From the NCBI GenBank assembly GCA_934365945.1, contig CAKRNE010000003.1, positions 1 through 64,000 on the forward strand: a stretch of DNA of 64,000 nt. Reading direction: 5' to 3'. Origin of the DNA: an uncultured Agathobacter sp. (GTDB taxonomy: Bacteria; Bacillota; Clostridia; Lachnospirales; Lachnospiraceae). This document shows, piece by piece, positions 16,867-24,856 of the stretch (its first letter is position 1; each line of letters opens with the position of its first letter). A program made the translations under genes and the position numbers. The notes under the pieces were generated by a model, which was not told where the DNA came from, did no database searches, and worked only from the letters and a program-made list of their open reading frames with translations.

Positions 16867-17544
16867 TTATTTATAAACTTTTGGAATGTACTTATTTCCA
16901 TTAGAATCTTTCCACTCAATATCATGACCAAAGAAATATGATTCTTTATGATCTATACCATAGACTATTTCTATCCAAGTATCGTATCCAGTATCGTAAT
17001 AATCACCCATACCATCTTTATATGTTTTTGAATTACTCTGCGAAACTATCATAAAATCATCTTCATCATCCATCAAATACATATTAAATTTATAACCGTT
17101 TGCCTTTTTTTTCGCTGTTATTCCTGTTGATAATGCACTTAAATAATCAGCAATATCATCAGCACCTTTAGTATAATCCTCGACATTTTTGAACCATACT
17201 TTTAAAGTCATATGATGAAATAAGGTTCTTTCAGAATTTTCTTCTGTAGAAAAATAAATCGTCTCTGGACAATATTCATATCCCAAGAATAATCCTGTAT
17301 TCTTCACGTTTATATGATCACTTGCTTCACCATATGTAAAATTATTATCATCTAAAAATTCTTCAACATCTTCCTTAGTACTTTTTCCTGGAGTTAGTTT
17401 TGTTAAAAATGAATCCTCCACTTTCACTTTCTTTGTTACTTCCGAAGATTTCGATGATGTATCATCACTCGTTGAACCGCAACCAGTCATCATACCTACA
17501 ACCATGACTGCCGACATGATTGCACACAAAATTCTCTTTTTCAT
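16867..17544 (-). CDS. Secreted lipoprotein, 225 aa
   Basis: A classic lipoprotein signal is visible: MKKRILCAIMSAVMVVGMM then TGC, with Cys about residue 22. After a Ser/Thr/Lys linker, LTPGKSTKEDVEEFLDDNNF resembles the 'l.pG.Skedv.e.lG' element of BamE/SmpA-type small domains; the remainder is unrecognised and rich in Tyr/Asp. SD AAAGGAG precedes the ATG. It is divergent from the XRE regulator gene, sharing a roughly 105-bp intergenic promoter region. In a mobile element such lipoproteins can act in surface exclusion or immunity, but nothing here proves this. Confidence 0.8.
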   Translation of the reverse strand: MKKRILCAIMSAVMVVGMMTGCGSTSDDTSSKSSEVTKKVKVEDSFLTKLTPGKSTKEDVEEFLDDNNFTYGEASDHINVKNTGLFLGYEYCPETIYFSTEENSERTLFHHMTLKVWFKNVEDYTKGADDIADYLSALSTGITAKKKANGYKFNMYLMDDEDDFMIVSQSNSKTYKDGMGDYYDTGYDTWIEIVYGIDHKESYFFGHDIEWKDSNGNKYIPKVYK

Positions 17545-17649
17545 TTATTTTCTCCTTTTGCACCTAACTAAACAGTCAGTCATTAAATAGCGAATTATTA
17601 TACTGTAACTAATTATATACAATCTAGGTAAAAAAGTAAAGGAGATATT

Positions 17650-17886
17650 ATGTGTAACTACGGAACTTTACACTTACGCATAAATGAAATACTTGCAGAT
17701 AAAGGTATTTCTAAAAACAAAATATGCAAAGACTTAGATATTCCTCGCAGTAACTTCAACAGATACTGCCGAGATGAATTCCAGAGAATGGACACCAACC
17801 TAATCTGTAAGTTATGCGATTATCTAGATGTGGATATATCAGCTCTTATAGAATACAAAAAGCCCGATACTTCTCACCATGAATAG
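17650..17886 (+). CDS. XRE/Cro-type HTH regulator, 78 aa
   Basis: The only supported plus-strand gene of the element. LRINEILADKGISKNKICKD then LDIPRSNFNRYCR is a Cro/CI helix-turn-helix, followed by MDTNLICKLCDYLDVDISALI, the usual fourth and fifth helices of YozG-like repressors. An AAAGGAG SD lies 6 nt upstream of the ATG. It is divergent from the lipoprotein gene, so it probably controls that intergenic promoter pair. It ends just before a bidirectional terminator facing the DUF262 operon. Confidence 0.9.
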   Translation: MCNYGTLHLRINEILADKGISKNKICKDLDIPRSNFNRYCRDEFQRMDTNLICKLCDYLDVDISALIEYKKPDTSHHE

Positions 17887-17898
17887 ATTGTATAAGTA

Positions 17899-17924
17899 AA
17901 GCGACTGAATCAAAACAGTCGCTT
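17899..17924. terminator. Bidirectional terminator between XRE gene and DUF4314 operon
   Basis: AAGCGACTG and CAGTCGCTT form a perfect 9-bp stem with an 8-nt loop. It serves the plus-strand regulator and lies 10 nt past the DUF4314 stop on the minus strand. Confidence 0.85.
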
Positions 17925-17934
17925 ATTTATATGC

Positions 17935-18165
17935 TTATGATACTACTTTGAATTTATCATGCTCTATAACAATAGCAATACTGCCTGATGCTGGTGACAA
18001 CCAGCTCCCTTGTAATTGTAGAGCATCGTCCACGTATTCAACTTTAAATCTGCTCCCTGCTGGTTTTGGGCTGTACTTATCATCAATAGGCTCTGTAAGC
18101 TCTACAATAGTCCCTTTAGGATACCTCGCTGAATAAACTTCTTTTTTATCGATTGAACATGACAT
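17935..18165 (-). CDS. DUF4314 protein, 76 aa
   Basis: A small beta-rich protein with the family pattern: YPKGTIVELTEPIDDKYSPK, then PAGSRFKVEYVDD and a Gly/Ser/Trp segment. DUF4314 proteins are common in clostridial plasmids and conjugative elements; their role is unknown. The ATG follows GGAGG by 11 nt, and the gene starts 3 nt after the DUF3846 stop, so it is the last gene of the DUF262 operon. It supports the mobile-element origin of the region. Confidence 0.8.
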   Translation of the reverse strand: MSCSIDKKEVYSARYPKGTIVELTEPIDDKYSPKPAGSRFKVEYVDDALQLQGSWLSPASGSIAIVIEHDKFKVVS

Positions 18166-18168
18166 ATA

Positions 18169-18567
18169 TTACTTTGCCTCCTCGTAATCTATCATTTTAT
18201 CTGGCATCAAAGGTATCAAATGACTCTCAATAATAGGAATATCCTCTTCTTTTATTGATGTGAATTCGCCCTCACTGTTATGTCTTACACACATGATATC
18301 TCCAACTAACATATCAAGAACAACACCATCATCACTAACCAAGAATCTGTTGATTGGAAAATTTCTGATTTTGCCCTCATCACTGCAGATTACATCAATG
18401 TTATTATTGATACTGACTACTGCGATAAGACCATTGGCTTCATTAAAATTAACATATCTCTGCTCAGCCTCCAAGGTGTTATCAACCTCGGCAAGATAGC
18501 CTTTATAAACTACACCCGACAGCTTATTCACTCTTAGCAGATATGCCTGTATTTTCTCCTGCTTCAT
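18169..18567 (-). CDS. DUF3846 protein, 132 aa
   Basis: The central part (VDVICSDEGKIRNFPINRF then DGVVLDMLVGDIMCV, the first residues read in register as NNIDVICSDEGK) matches the DUF3846 signature 'alvcNeegkl.glp.Nr.l...g...dii.Gtf'. The family is found mainly in plasmids, phages and integrative elements, with no known activity. The ATG at 18567 has GGAGG 6 nt upstream even though it lies 44 nt inside the preceding gene, so the overlap is real. The N-terminal ~35 residues (AYLLRVNKLSGVVYKGYLAE) form an extra strand region. Confidence 0.8.
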   Translation of the reverse strand: MKQEKIQAYLLRVNKLSGVVYKGYLAEVDNTLEAEQRYVNFNEANGLIAVVSINNNIDVICSDEGKIRNFPINRFLVSDDGVVLDMLVGDIMCVRHNSEGEFTSIKEEDIPIIESHLIPLMPDKMIDYEEAK

Positions 18568-19780
18568 CTACAACCTCCTCAGCATCATCTCCTTCTGTGT
18601 CCATATCTTCAGTATCCACAGCTTCTTCCGTAGGCTCATTTATAAAACTATCCATAGCTGGCGTGTCCTCATCAGTACTTGCTGTAACATCATCAACCTC
18701 AGAGTTTTCATTTTCACTTGTCGGTACATCGTCAAAATCAGCATCTTTTTCAACACTTAAGATATTCGCATCCTCCAAGTCAAAATAATCTGCAAAGGCT
18801 TTTGCGATTGCTGACAGTCTACCTTCCGTCTTGACACGCTTGACATTTCCTGATCCTGTGTTTTCCTCATAATCAACACATACAGAATTGCTGAAAGAAT
18901 CAATGAATACTTTGAATTTCTCAGCTTCGATATCATTTTCCAAAGCCAGTTTACTTAATACAACAACCATTGGAATATTTGATTTCTTAAGGAACTTATG
19001 CTGCTCTCTGAATGCTTTTCCAAGATACTCAAAAAGCTCCATAATCATCAGCTTTTTATCATCGTTGTATTTGCCACGAATATGCTTACAATACTTCGTG
19101 ACTTCTGCGGTGGAAATGCCTTTCCACTCATCGTACCCCTCATGCCTTGAATCGAGCAGGAGCATACTCTGTAACAACACTTCCAAATCTGCCTCTCTGC
19201 GAAGCTGGGCAACTGTTAACCCAATACTATGCTGGAAGAAGTCCATGCTACAAATTTCTTTCGTCCAACGAGCAAGTTCTGTAGACATAATGCTTCTGCA
19301 TTTCTGTATTGGACTTAATGGTGTAGAATTGTTAAGCCTTGCAAAGATTTCTTCTACTTCCTCATCGGTGCAATCTTCCAAGCAAAAGATACTCATGCGA
19401 CATCCTAAAATCTCATCTTTTAAATCATCCGCCAGTTCTTCAAATGATAGGTTGGCAAGGTCAAACTCAAAACCATCAACAGTACATGGTGGAGTTGCTG
19501 AATGAAGTTCATATTCGCCCTCTACAAAGTCAAAAACACTTGTCAGCCTTTGTTTTGCATCTAAACAATCATATACAGTGTTTCCATTCTCATCTTTTGT
19601 TTTAAGAAAATAGCAGTTTGGAATGGGATACCCCATCAATATGGAGTGAATCAGCAGACTCTTCTGTAAAAGAGTCCACTGCGAACCACTACGCTGTATT
19701 GGATTGTCAAAAGTTAATGTTCCCTTGTTTTTCCAGCCAATCATGGTCTTGATGCCAACTGGAAGCGTAGATTTATTCAT
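18524..19780 (-). CDS. Second DUF262 (GmrS-N-like) protein, 418 aa
   Basis: Paralogue of the 449-aa protein at 11460. It has NPIQRSGSQWTLLQKSLLIH, CLDAKQRLTSVFDF (the DGQQR site as DAKQR) and FARLNNSTPLSPIQKCRSI. The last ~90 residues are an acidic, disordered tail rich in Asp/Glu/Thr/Ser; there is no DUF1524 HNH domain. I chose the ATG at 19780, which lies 8 nt inside the upstream stop (ATGAATAA) with GAGGTGG ahead; a start 21 nt earlier is unsupported. Co-transcribed with DUF3846 and DUF4314 genes. Likely an NTP-binding sensor or switch; the effector is unknown. The altered Gly to Ala in the motif could weaken NTP use. Confidence 0.87.
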   Translation of the reverse strand: MNKSTLPVGIKTMIGWKNKGTLTFDNPIQRSGSQWTLLQKSLLIHSILMGYPIPNCYFLKTKDENGNTVYDCLDAKQRLTSVFDFVEGEYELHSATPPCTVDGFEFDLANLSFEELADDLKDEILGCRMSIFCLEDCTDEEVEEIFARLNNSTPLSPIQKCRSIMSTELARWTKEICSMDFFQHSIGLTVAQLRREADLEVLLQSMLLLDSRHEGYDEWKGISTAEVTKYCKHIRGKYNDDKKLMIMELFEYLGKAFREQHKFLKKSNIPMVVVLSKLALENDIEAEKFKVFIDSFSNSVCVDYEENTGSGNVKRVKTEGRLSAIAKAFADYFDLEDANILSVEKDADFDDVPTSENENSEVDDVTASTDEDTPAMDSFINEPTEEAVDTEDMDTEGDDAEEVVDEAGENTGISAKSE

Positions 19781-20360
19781 CCATATCCACCTCAATTCCA
19801 TCGTATTCTTTTTCCAGCTCCTCTCGGCTCATCTGACCTAAGCGGAGCATAGTAGTATCCTCCAGTTCATAGATAGCCTGTCGAAGTTCCTCATCTGACA
19901 TATCAGATAAATCATCTTTTTCATCTCCAAACTCCGCCTGAACTTCTGCTCTATTAATATTTAAAGGACAGTTGAAAACATCGTTTGGTGCATAAAACTG
20001 GATGAGTGAGCCTTGACAAAAATATGGCTTGCTCTTACCTTCATCAAACTTATACTTTTCCACAAACATCATTGGCTGGAAATCACAATCAGAGAAATCA
20101 TAATAACCATCAGATAATAACTGTTTCATGATTTCCTTGACCTTAGCTGTTGGCAGATTACCAATCGTGAACTCACCGATGGCAAAGACGTTGCACTCAG
20201 TATTCTTTACTTGAAAGTGCAATCCACTTACAGCTTGCTTACTGTCCTTGGCAATCTGCACCAATCTTATATTTGTTCCATTGAAAGGCACTCTCTTTTC
20301 AACAATCTCTTCAACCTTGCTTATTTCAAATAAGCCTCCATTAACTAAAACCTTAACCAT
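19773..20360 (-). CDS. Hypothetical acidic protein, 195 aa
   Basis: Starts MVKVLVNGGLFEISKVEEIV behind GGAGG 7 nt upstream; an upstream ATG 31 codons earlier has no SD. The first ~130 residues alternate strands (QPMMFVEKYKF, SLIQFYAPNDVF) and end in helix-rich acidic sequence (LSDMSDEELRQAIYELEDTT). It is coupled to the DUF262 gene by an 8-nt overlap, so the two are probably made together and may interact. No family is recognised. Confidence 0.75.
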   Translation of the reverse strand: MVKVLVNGGLFEISKVEEIVEKRVPFNGTNIRLVQIAKDSKQAVSGLHFQVKNTECNVFAIGEFTIGNLPTAKVKEIMKQLLSDGYYDFSDCDFQPMMFVEKYKFDEGKSKPYFCQGSLIQFYAPNDVFNCPLNINRAEVQAEFGDEKDDLSDMSDEELRQAIYELEDTTMLRLGQMSREELEKEYDGIEVDMDE

Positions 20361-20484
20361 AATAAATCCTCCATTTCGTGAGTTTAATTTTTTTCGTGTG
20401 TTATCTATCACTCTGTTTGAAGTGAATTGCAAGTTATTTTTGAAATTTTTCAATAGAAAAATTTATGGGATACCCCAAGATTGG

Positions 20485-20877
20485 CTATTTTACAGGGAAT
20501 TCCTCTGGATTTGCCCTCGCCCACTCACCCAGTCGATTGACTTCATTCAATACTTCAGACCAATCATCGGCATACAGCATTTGAATAGTAGACCAAAGGA
20601 TTTGTAATAATTTCCTTTTATCCTTAGCTGGGAACTCGCTACTAGGACTAAGAACTATAAGCTTTGTAATATCCAACTGCAGGGAATCATGGTCATAATC
20701 ATACAGACTGATTAAAAATGTAGATAGAACATTGACCTTTTCTCTTTTAATCTTTTTATTGGTTTCTGCACGATAATCTTCAAGAATATCTGTTATGTCA
20801 GCATCAAAACCCTTCTGTTTCCAACGCTCCCTCGCCCTGTCAAAATAGACATCCCTTGCTCTGTCAATTAGTGCCAC
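20485..20877 (-). CDS. Hypothetical helical protein, 130 aa, GTG start
   Basis: Begins (V)ALIDRARDVYFDRARERWKQ; the GTG shares one base with the preceding TAG stop (TAGTG) and has GGAGG 9 nt upstream. The product is almost wholly helical, with charged amphipathic repeats, and ends RLGEWARANPEEFPVK. No domain is recognised. It belongs to a short operon with the 100-aa gene. Confidence 0.72.
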   Translation of the reverse strand: MALIDRARDVYFDRARERWKQKGFDADITDILEDYRAETNKKIKREKVNVLSTFLISLYDYDHDSLQLDITKLIVLSPSSEFPAKDKRKLLQILWSTIQMLYADDWSEVLNEVNRLGEWARANPEEFPVK

Positions 20878-21179
20878 TACTCAACACCTCCCAATGGAAT
20901 ATGAAGAACTACCTGAGCAATCGTAATCATCGAGTAATATACTCTGATAAACTTTGCACTTTCATTTGGTGGAACAACAAGCTCATCACAAGTGCTGCAT
21001 ATGACTGCATTACTCATTCCTTCAGCACGATAATACTTTGCTACTTTTAGTATTTCATCATAATGCCTTGATGTGTTTAAGACCTGCCAGTCCCTCACAC
21101 GATTTTGCTCATCCCTCGTTTTAGGGAGCAACAGCACAAAAGAATTAGGGTGCTTTTCAGCAATAGTGTTTAACAACAT
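20877..21179 (-). CDS. Hypothetical protein, 100 aa
   Basis: Begins MLLNTIAEKHPNSFVLLLPK. The middle has a CSTC pair (AVICSTCDELVVPPNE) that could be half of a metal site. No other Cys pair is present, so a full zinc ribbon is not supported. Upstream sequence carries AGGAGG. It is coupled to the 130-aa gene by a one-base overlap. Function unknown. Confidence 0.7.
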   Translation of the reverse strand: MLLNTIAEKHPNSFVLLLPKTRDEQNRVRDWQVLNTSRHYDEILKVAKYYRAEGMSNAVICSTCDELVVPPNESAKFIRVYYSMITIAQVVLHIPLGGVE

Positions 21180-21449
21180 TTTTCAAGTCCTCCTTTCAGA
21201 AAAAGTCCCGACAATTCAGGGTTGTGTGGTATGTTAGCTCTAGCCTTAATTTCTGTAAAGATTGTCTTGAAATTATTCTTGAAAAGTTGCATGGACTATA
21301 CAGTTATTTGCCTGTCTACGAAAAAATGTGCAAAAAATTAGAGCCACCCGAAGATGACTCTGTATCTTTACATTATAAACTTGTAGCTTTATCGAATGTT
21401 TCTTAGAATTGCTGTACCATTATACCATAATCTATGCATATGATATAAA

Positions 21450-21830
21450 TCAACTTCCAATATTTTTTATATACTCTCTTAACTTGCTTCTCATATCATC
21501 AGGAGTGATATGAATGTTTTTATTAAATTCTTCCTTCAAATATTTTACCAATTGTTCTGATTCCTTATAACCAAATTCATGCAATCTTTGATCCAAAGAA
21601 CCATAATTAAAATAAAACAAAGAATTTAATTGACTACTATTTTGCACTAATTCAAATAACATTTCGATAGTAGTTATATCTCTTAATGAATAATTTTGTT
21701 CCACAAGAAGATATTTACTCTCATATTCTCCCAAAGCATTTCCTATATATTTTATTGGTGTGTTTGCTATCTTTTTAAATGCTTCATCATCAAGATTAAA
21801 ATTCAATCGTGTTATCATATCACCATACAT
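21450..21830 (-). CDS. Hypothetical protein, 126 aa
   Basis: Not recognised. It begins MYGDMITRLNFNLDDEAFKK and is helical and charged to its end (DDMRSKLREYIKNIGS). Its start lies 16 nt inside the upstream gene with no clear SD, so expression probably depends on coupling; the ATG at codon 5 is an alternative. The two-gene unit 22087-21450 stands apart from its neighbours. Confidence 0.62.
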   Translation of the reverse strand: MYGDMITRLNFNLDDEAFKKIANTPIKYIGNALGEYESKYLLVEQNYSLRDITTIEMLFELVQNSSQLNSLFYFNYGSLDQRLHEFGYKESEQLVKYLKEEFNKNIHITPDDMRSKLREYIKNIGS

Positions 21831-22087
21831 AAAACAGCTCGCAATCGTTTTCTCTGTAACAATGATAGATATTTTTCATTATCTTTAGCTTCTGTTATTT
21901 GTCCTGGTATATATTGAGCAAATACTTTTTCTTCACTCCTCCCTGGAGATGATTGTGAAAATCTATAAAATAAATGGTCAGTTTTTGCCAAATCCCCTAG
22001 TGTTTTGGGAAATTCTTCAGTTTCAATACCTTTAACATCAATTGTCTCTTCCATACGTTTCGCTCTTCTGAAAAATTTATTAATCAT
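21815..22087 (-). CDS. Hypothetical protein, 90 aa
   Basis: The ATG at 22087 has GGAGGTGG 8 nt upstream and is preferred over a start 28 codons earlier. The product begins MINKFFRRAKRMEETIDVKG with a basic amphipathic helix, then GDLAKTDHLFYRFSQSSPGR, and is charged to the end. No family is seen. It overlaps the 126-aa gene by 16 nt. Confidence 0.62.
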   Translation of the reverse strand: MINKFFRRAKRMEETIDVKGIETEEFPKTLGDLAKTDHLFYRFSQSSPGRSEEKVFAQYIPGQITEAKDNEKYLSLLQRKRLRAVLCMVI

Positions 22088-22405
22088 AATGCTAACCACC
22101 TCCAAAATCCACTTAGTATTTATTTTTAGTATAACAACCTCGCCAGCAAAAGGCAACTGGCGTTTACCCATACCCCATCAGCTTTTGGGAGTTATTTCTT
22201 ACCCTAAAAACTACAGAAAAATACAAAGGCAATCATATATTTCACAACGTCCTCAAAAGTACCTATATGCAACACCTACACACAAAAACACCATTAAATC
22301 AAAGGTTGGGGATTTGAAAATGCTTTCTATGCTGGACACCTACAAGAAATATTCATCAGCAGATAATAACCTTGAAGTTTTATATGCTGCGTATAGGCAC
22401 ACAAA
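22088..22405. other. Intergenic stretch without a supported gene
   Basis: Plus-strand open frames here have no SD and look like chance. The only structure noted is the neighbouring terminator. The promoter of the 90-aa/126-aa pair should lie here but is not clear. Confidence 0.4.
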
Positions 22406-22438
22406 AAGGACTCATCATATTTTGACAAGTCCTCAATT
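22406..22438 (-). terminator. Terminator of the 23.9-22.4 kb operon
   Basis: On the minus strand AGGACT pairs with AGTCCT across a 15-nt loop, followed by TTTTTGTG. It begins 2 nt past the stop of the 73-aa gene. Confidence 0.7.
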
Positions 22439-22439
22439 A

Positions 22440-22661
22440 TTACTTTGAATGCTTAATCACCTGTAACAGAATCAATTGGTTAAGCTGTCTTTTTTCTTTT
22501 TTACCCTTCATTCGCCTCACATACTCTAGGTAATCATACATTATCTGAGCATGATCCATTTTGGATGAGTCCAATGTGATTGCTCCTGATTTTGCCATTT
22601 CATAAATCAGAAGTAATAACTTTGTATTCTCATCTGATAAGTTATACAATTCTCTGTTCAT
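22440..22661 (-). CDS. Hypothetical protein, 73 aa
   Basis: A small helical protein starting MNRELYNLSDENTKLLLLIY. The start shares one base with the upstream stop (TGATG) and has GGAGG 6 nt upstream. The C-terminus is basic (RRMKGKKEKRQLNQ), which fits nucleic-acid contact. Last gene of a three-gene operon with the HNH-like protein; function unknown. Confidence 0.68.
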   Translation of the reverse strand: MNRELYNLSDENTKLLLLIYEMAKSGAITLDSSKMDHAQIMYDYLEYVRRMKGKKEKRQLNQLILLQVIKHSK

Positions 22662-23251
22662 CAGTCCACCTCCAGCACTTCTTCCAAAGGCTTGCCACAG
22701 CTAAGAATAATGTGAATGATTTCTCCCATATAAGGATATTTTTTCACAATATCTTTTACAAGCTGTATTGACTCTGGAATACCTTTGTTTGCCTGTAACA
22801 AGGCAACCTTGATATTCACTTTGTCAAGGACAATGAAATCCAATAGCTTCTCATCTAATGATTTCAATGCCCACTGAAGCTCTGCATTGTCGATGATATT
22901 TTTTGCAATATCTTCTGTTTGCAATGCAGGAATAGAGCTTGTTATTACTCCTCCTTCAGCCAAATCATCATAATCATCAAGCAATGGCTTTTCATTCTTA
23001 TGACGTCTAGCCAGCTCCAGCTTTCTGAGCTTTTCTACCTTACGCTCATACTTGCGGAGGTCAAACACTACATTTCCATCTGAATCGTAGTGTTCTATTT
23101 TCAATTTTCCTGACAGTACCGCCTCAACGACTTCGAGGGTGCAACTGCACCCTCTACTATCAGCACTAGCAATCTCTTTAAACATAGACCACAAACTGCC
23201 AGAATCTATGTAATCTATCTCATTAAATGAGTATGTTCTTAATAAACTCAT
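22661..23251 (-). CDS. Hypothetical protein, 196 aa
   Basis: Begins MSLLRTYSFNEIDYIDSGSL. Residues 60-90 are a basic helical stretch (RKYERKVEKLRKLELARRHK), then an acidic segment, then helices NAELQWALKSLDEKLLDFIV and QANKGIPESIQLVKDIVKKY that vaguely recall a phage sigma-like region 4; the match is too weak to call. The start overlaps the upstream stop in ATGA. Probably part of a nucleoprotein complex with the HNH-like protein, by context only. Confidence 0.68.
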   Translation of the reverse strand: MSLLRTYSFNEIDYIDSGSLWSMFKEIASADSRGCSCTLEVVEAVLSGKLKIEHYDSDGNVVFDLRKYERKVEKLRKLELARRHKNEKPLLDDYDDLAEGGVITSSIPALQTEDIAKNIIDNAELQWALKSLDEKLLDFIVLDKVNIKVALLQANKGIPESIQLVKDIVKKYPYMGEIIHIILSCGKPLEEVLEVD

Positions 23252-23865
23252 TCTACATCACCTCCCATATTGTATGCCTTTGCCTGTTCCCATGTAATCT
23301 CGTGAAACATGGTAACGCATAGAACAAGCCACCATTTCTCTGTAAAATCGCAAGCTGGGTCATAGTCAAACTCATCTCCTACACGTCTCTTGGAACATTT
23401 ACGATTTCTATTGTTCTGCGAATATGTGCAGGGTCTGATGCAAAAGCTATCATTCAGCCATATGCAGTGATATTTGTGATCAACACAAACATTCTTACTA
23501 TTAATTCCAAGCATTAATCTGCAAAGAATCTTGTTTGTCTTGGCTCTGCTTACAATGACCTTCATTCCATTCTCTCTTGATGAAAAAGCCACTTTACCAT
23601 CAGTGTACCTAAATTCATCATCAAAAAATTCCTTATCCATCGTAGTGAAGCCAATGTTATCACTTTCTTTATTTTTAGAGTAATAACTGACAAACACTAC
23701 AGGCTCACCTTCCTTGAAATAAAAAGTATTGCTTGTTCCTCTACTTTCTCTTTTCAAAGAAGTATAGCCCATTGCTACCAACCAGTTTTCTGTCAGAGAA
23801 ATCTGTCCTGCAAGTTTCTCCTCTGCATTTCCCTCAACTGCCTCAAACATATCTACTAGCCTCAT
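23248..23865 (-). CDS. Degenerate HNH/NUMOD-like protein, 205 aa
   Basis: Residues ~128-155 read VCVDHKYHCIWLNDSFCIRP then CTYSQNNRNRK. This matches the HNH-AP2/NUMOD homing-type pattern 'vDHk....n...lR.~t..qN..Nr' of phage and mobile-element nucleases. The first His and the QNxxN(R) end are kept, but the middle Asn/His positions differ from the consensus, so it may bind DNA without cutting. The N-terminal ~120 residues are unrecognised, and the C-terminus has WW and Cys-rich segments. The start follows AGGAGG by 8 nt. First gene of a three-gene operon. Confidence 0.62.
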   Translation of the reverse strand: MRLVDMFEAVEGNAEEKLAGQISLTENWLVAMGYTSLKRESRGTSNTFYFKEGEPVVFVSYYSKNKESDNIGFTTMDKEFFDDEFRYTDGKVAFSSRENGMKVIVSRAKTNKILCRLMLGINSKNVCVDHKYHCIWLNDSFCIRPCTYSQNNRNRKCSKRRVGDEFDYDPACDFTEKWWLVLCVTMFHEITWEQAKAYNMGGDVE

Positions 23866-23983
23866 ATAAAAGTCCTCCTAAAAAAACAAATAATTTATAA
23901 GATGATAAAAATAATCAGAAATGAGGACTCTAAAAATGAACTGTAGAATAACAAGAGAACTACGATATAATTAAAGACTGCAC

Positions 23984-24028
23984 AAAAAAGCAGGAGTACT
24001 ACCCCCTTTAAAGGATAAATACTCCTGC
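23984..24028 (-). terminator. Terminator of the methyltransferase-MerR segment
   Basis: GCAGGAGTA and TACTCCTGC form a 9-bp stem with a large loop containing a small CTTT/AAAG inner pairing, followed by TTTTTTGTG on the minus strand. It is about 20 nt past the double-HTH stop. Confidence 0.85.
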
Positions 24029-24048
24029 ATCACACAGATAGGATACAC

Positions 24049-24411
24049 CTACATCCTACTTATAAATTTTTCAAGGTCACTCACATAATACAGCCTCTTA
24101 CGACTGAGCGGTAACCGCCTACAGGGAACTAAAATATCTTGTTTGTCAAGCTCCTCTAAGGTTTCATAGCTTATGGCAAGCCTTTTTATAACCTCAGAGC
24201 TTGATAAAAAGTTCCCCTGCTCTGAATCATCGATACTACCACTACAACAGTCAAGAATAAAATCAGTGACCTGACTGCTGGAGTAATATCTCCGATTGCC
24301 AACCTTTACTGCTGGAACTAAAAGACCTACAGCCTCATAATTCCTTAAAGTTGACTGCGAACAGCCAATAAGACTGCTCGCATCCTTTGTGGTAAGTAAT
24401 GCTTTATCCAT
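24049..24411 (-). CDS. Tandem MerR/excisionase-type HTH protein, 120 aa
   Basis: Two winged-helix modules are visible. The first is LLTTKDASSLIGCSQSTLRN then YEAVGLLVPAVKVGNRRYY; the second is FLSSSEVIKRLAISYETLEE followed by LDKQDILVPCRR and RLYYVSDLEKFI. Each has the 'T..ea...lg.s..tlr.ye..Gll.p...g.rrYY' logic of HTH_17. The ATG at 24411 has GGAGGT 5 nt upstream and overlaps the preceding stop in ATGGATAA. It could be the element's recombination directionality factor or a regulator of the recombinases; it may bind two half-sites as a monomer. Confidence 0.8.
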   Translation of the reverse strand: MDKALLTTKDASSLIGCSQSTLRNYEAVGLLVPAVKVGNRRYYSSSQVTDFILDCCSGSIDDSEQGNFLSSSEVIKRLAISYETLEELDKQDILVPCRRLPLSRKRLYYVSDLEKFISRM

Positions 24412-24853
24412 GCAGTACCTCCGCATATTTATTTAGAACAGCCTCTTTAATATTTTTTATGCTTACATTTTCTAACTGCTCACTATAAGCACTAGCTAAA
24501 TCATACATATCAAAAGGCTGTTTTTTGATTATGTATGGTGTAGCTTCTGTAAGCAAACCACAGATAAACTCATATAAAAATATGAGAATGTGTCCCTGTG
24601 GTATATTAGATACACATCGCATAGCCTGAAGCTGTGCTATTGGTGTTGGTGGAGCTGTGTATCCTAGCTCGTTAAAAGGACACTCATAACGAGTTATTTT
24701 ACCCCTCCGACTGATAGAAAATATCAAACCTTCATCTGATAGCTCAATATCCTCAGCCTCTGGCAGGAGAACTCCATCCTGCCTACCACTAGGAAAAGTG
24801 ATGGCTGGTCGACCATCACTTTGAATTCTGATTTTCCAATCTTTAACTACCAT
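24404..24853 (-). CDS. Hypothetical protein, 149 aa
   Basis: The first ~60 residues look like a small beta domain (KIRIQSDGRPAITFPSGRQD, then GLIFSISRRGKITRYECPF); the rest is helical (QGHILIFLYEFICGLLTEAT). There is no clear signal or catalytic motif. It sits 3 nt after the 170-aa gene and overlaps the HTH gene by 8 nt, so all three are one transcript. Not a recognised family. Confidence 0.7.
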   Translation of the reverse strand: MVVKDWKIRIQSDGRPAITFPSGRQDGVLLPEAEDIELSDEGLIFSISRRGKITRYECPFNELGYTAPPTPIAQLQAMRCVSNIPQGHILIFLYEFICGLLTEATPYIIKKQPFDMYDLASAYSEQLENVSIKNIKEAVLNKYAEVLHG

Positions 24854-24856
24854 AAT

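Noticed and set aside
22661..23251. Phage sigma factor
   Set aside because: A weak region-4-like helical pattern only; no region 2 signature.
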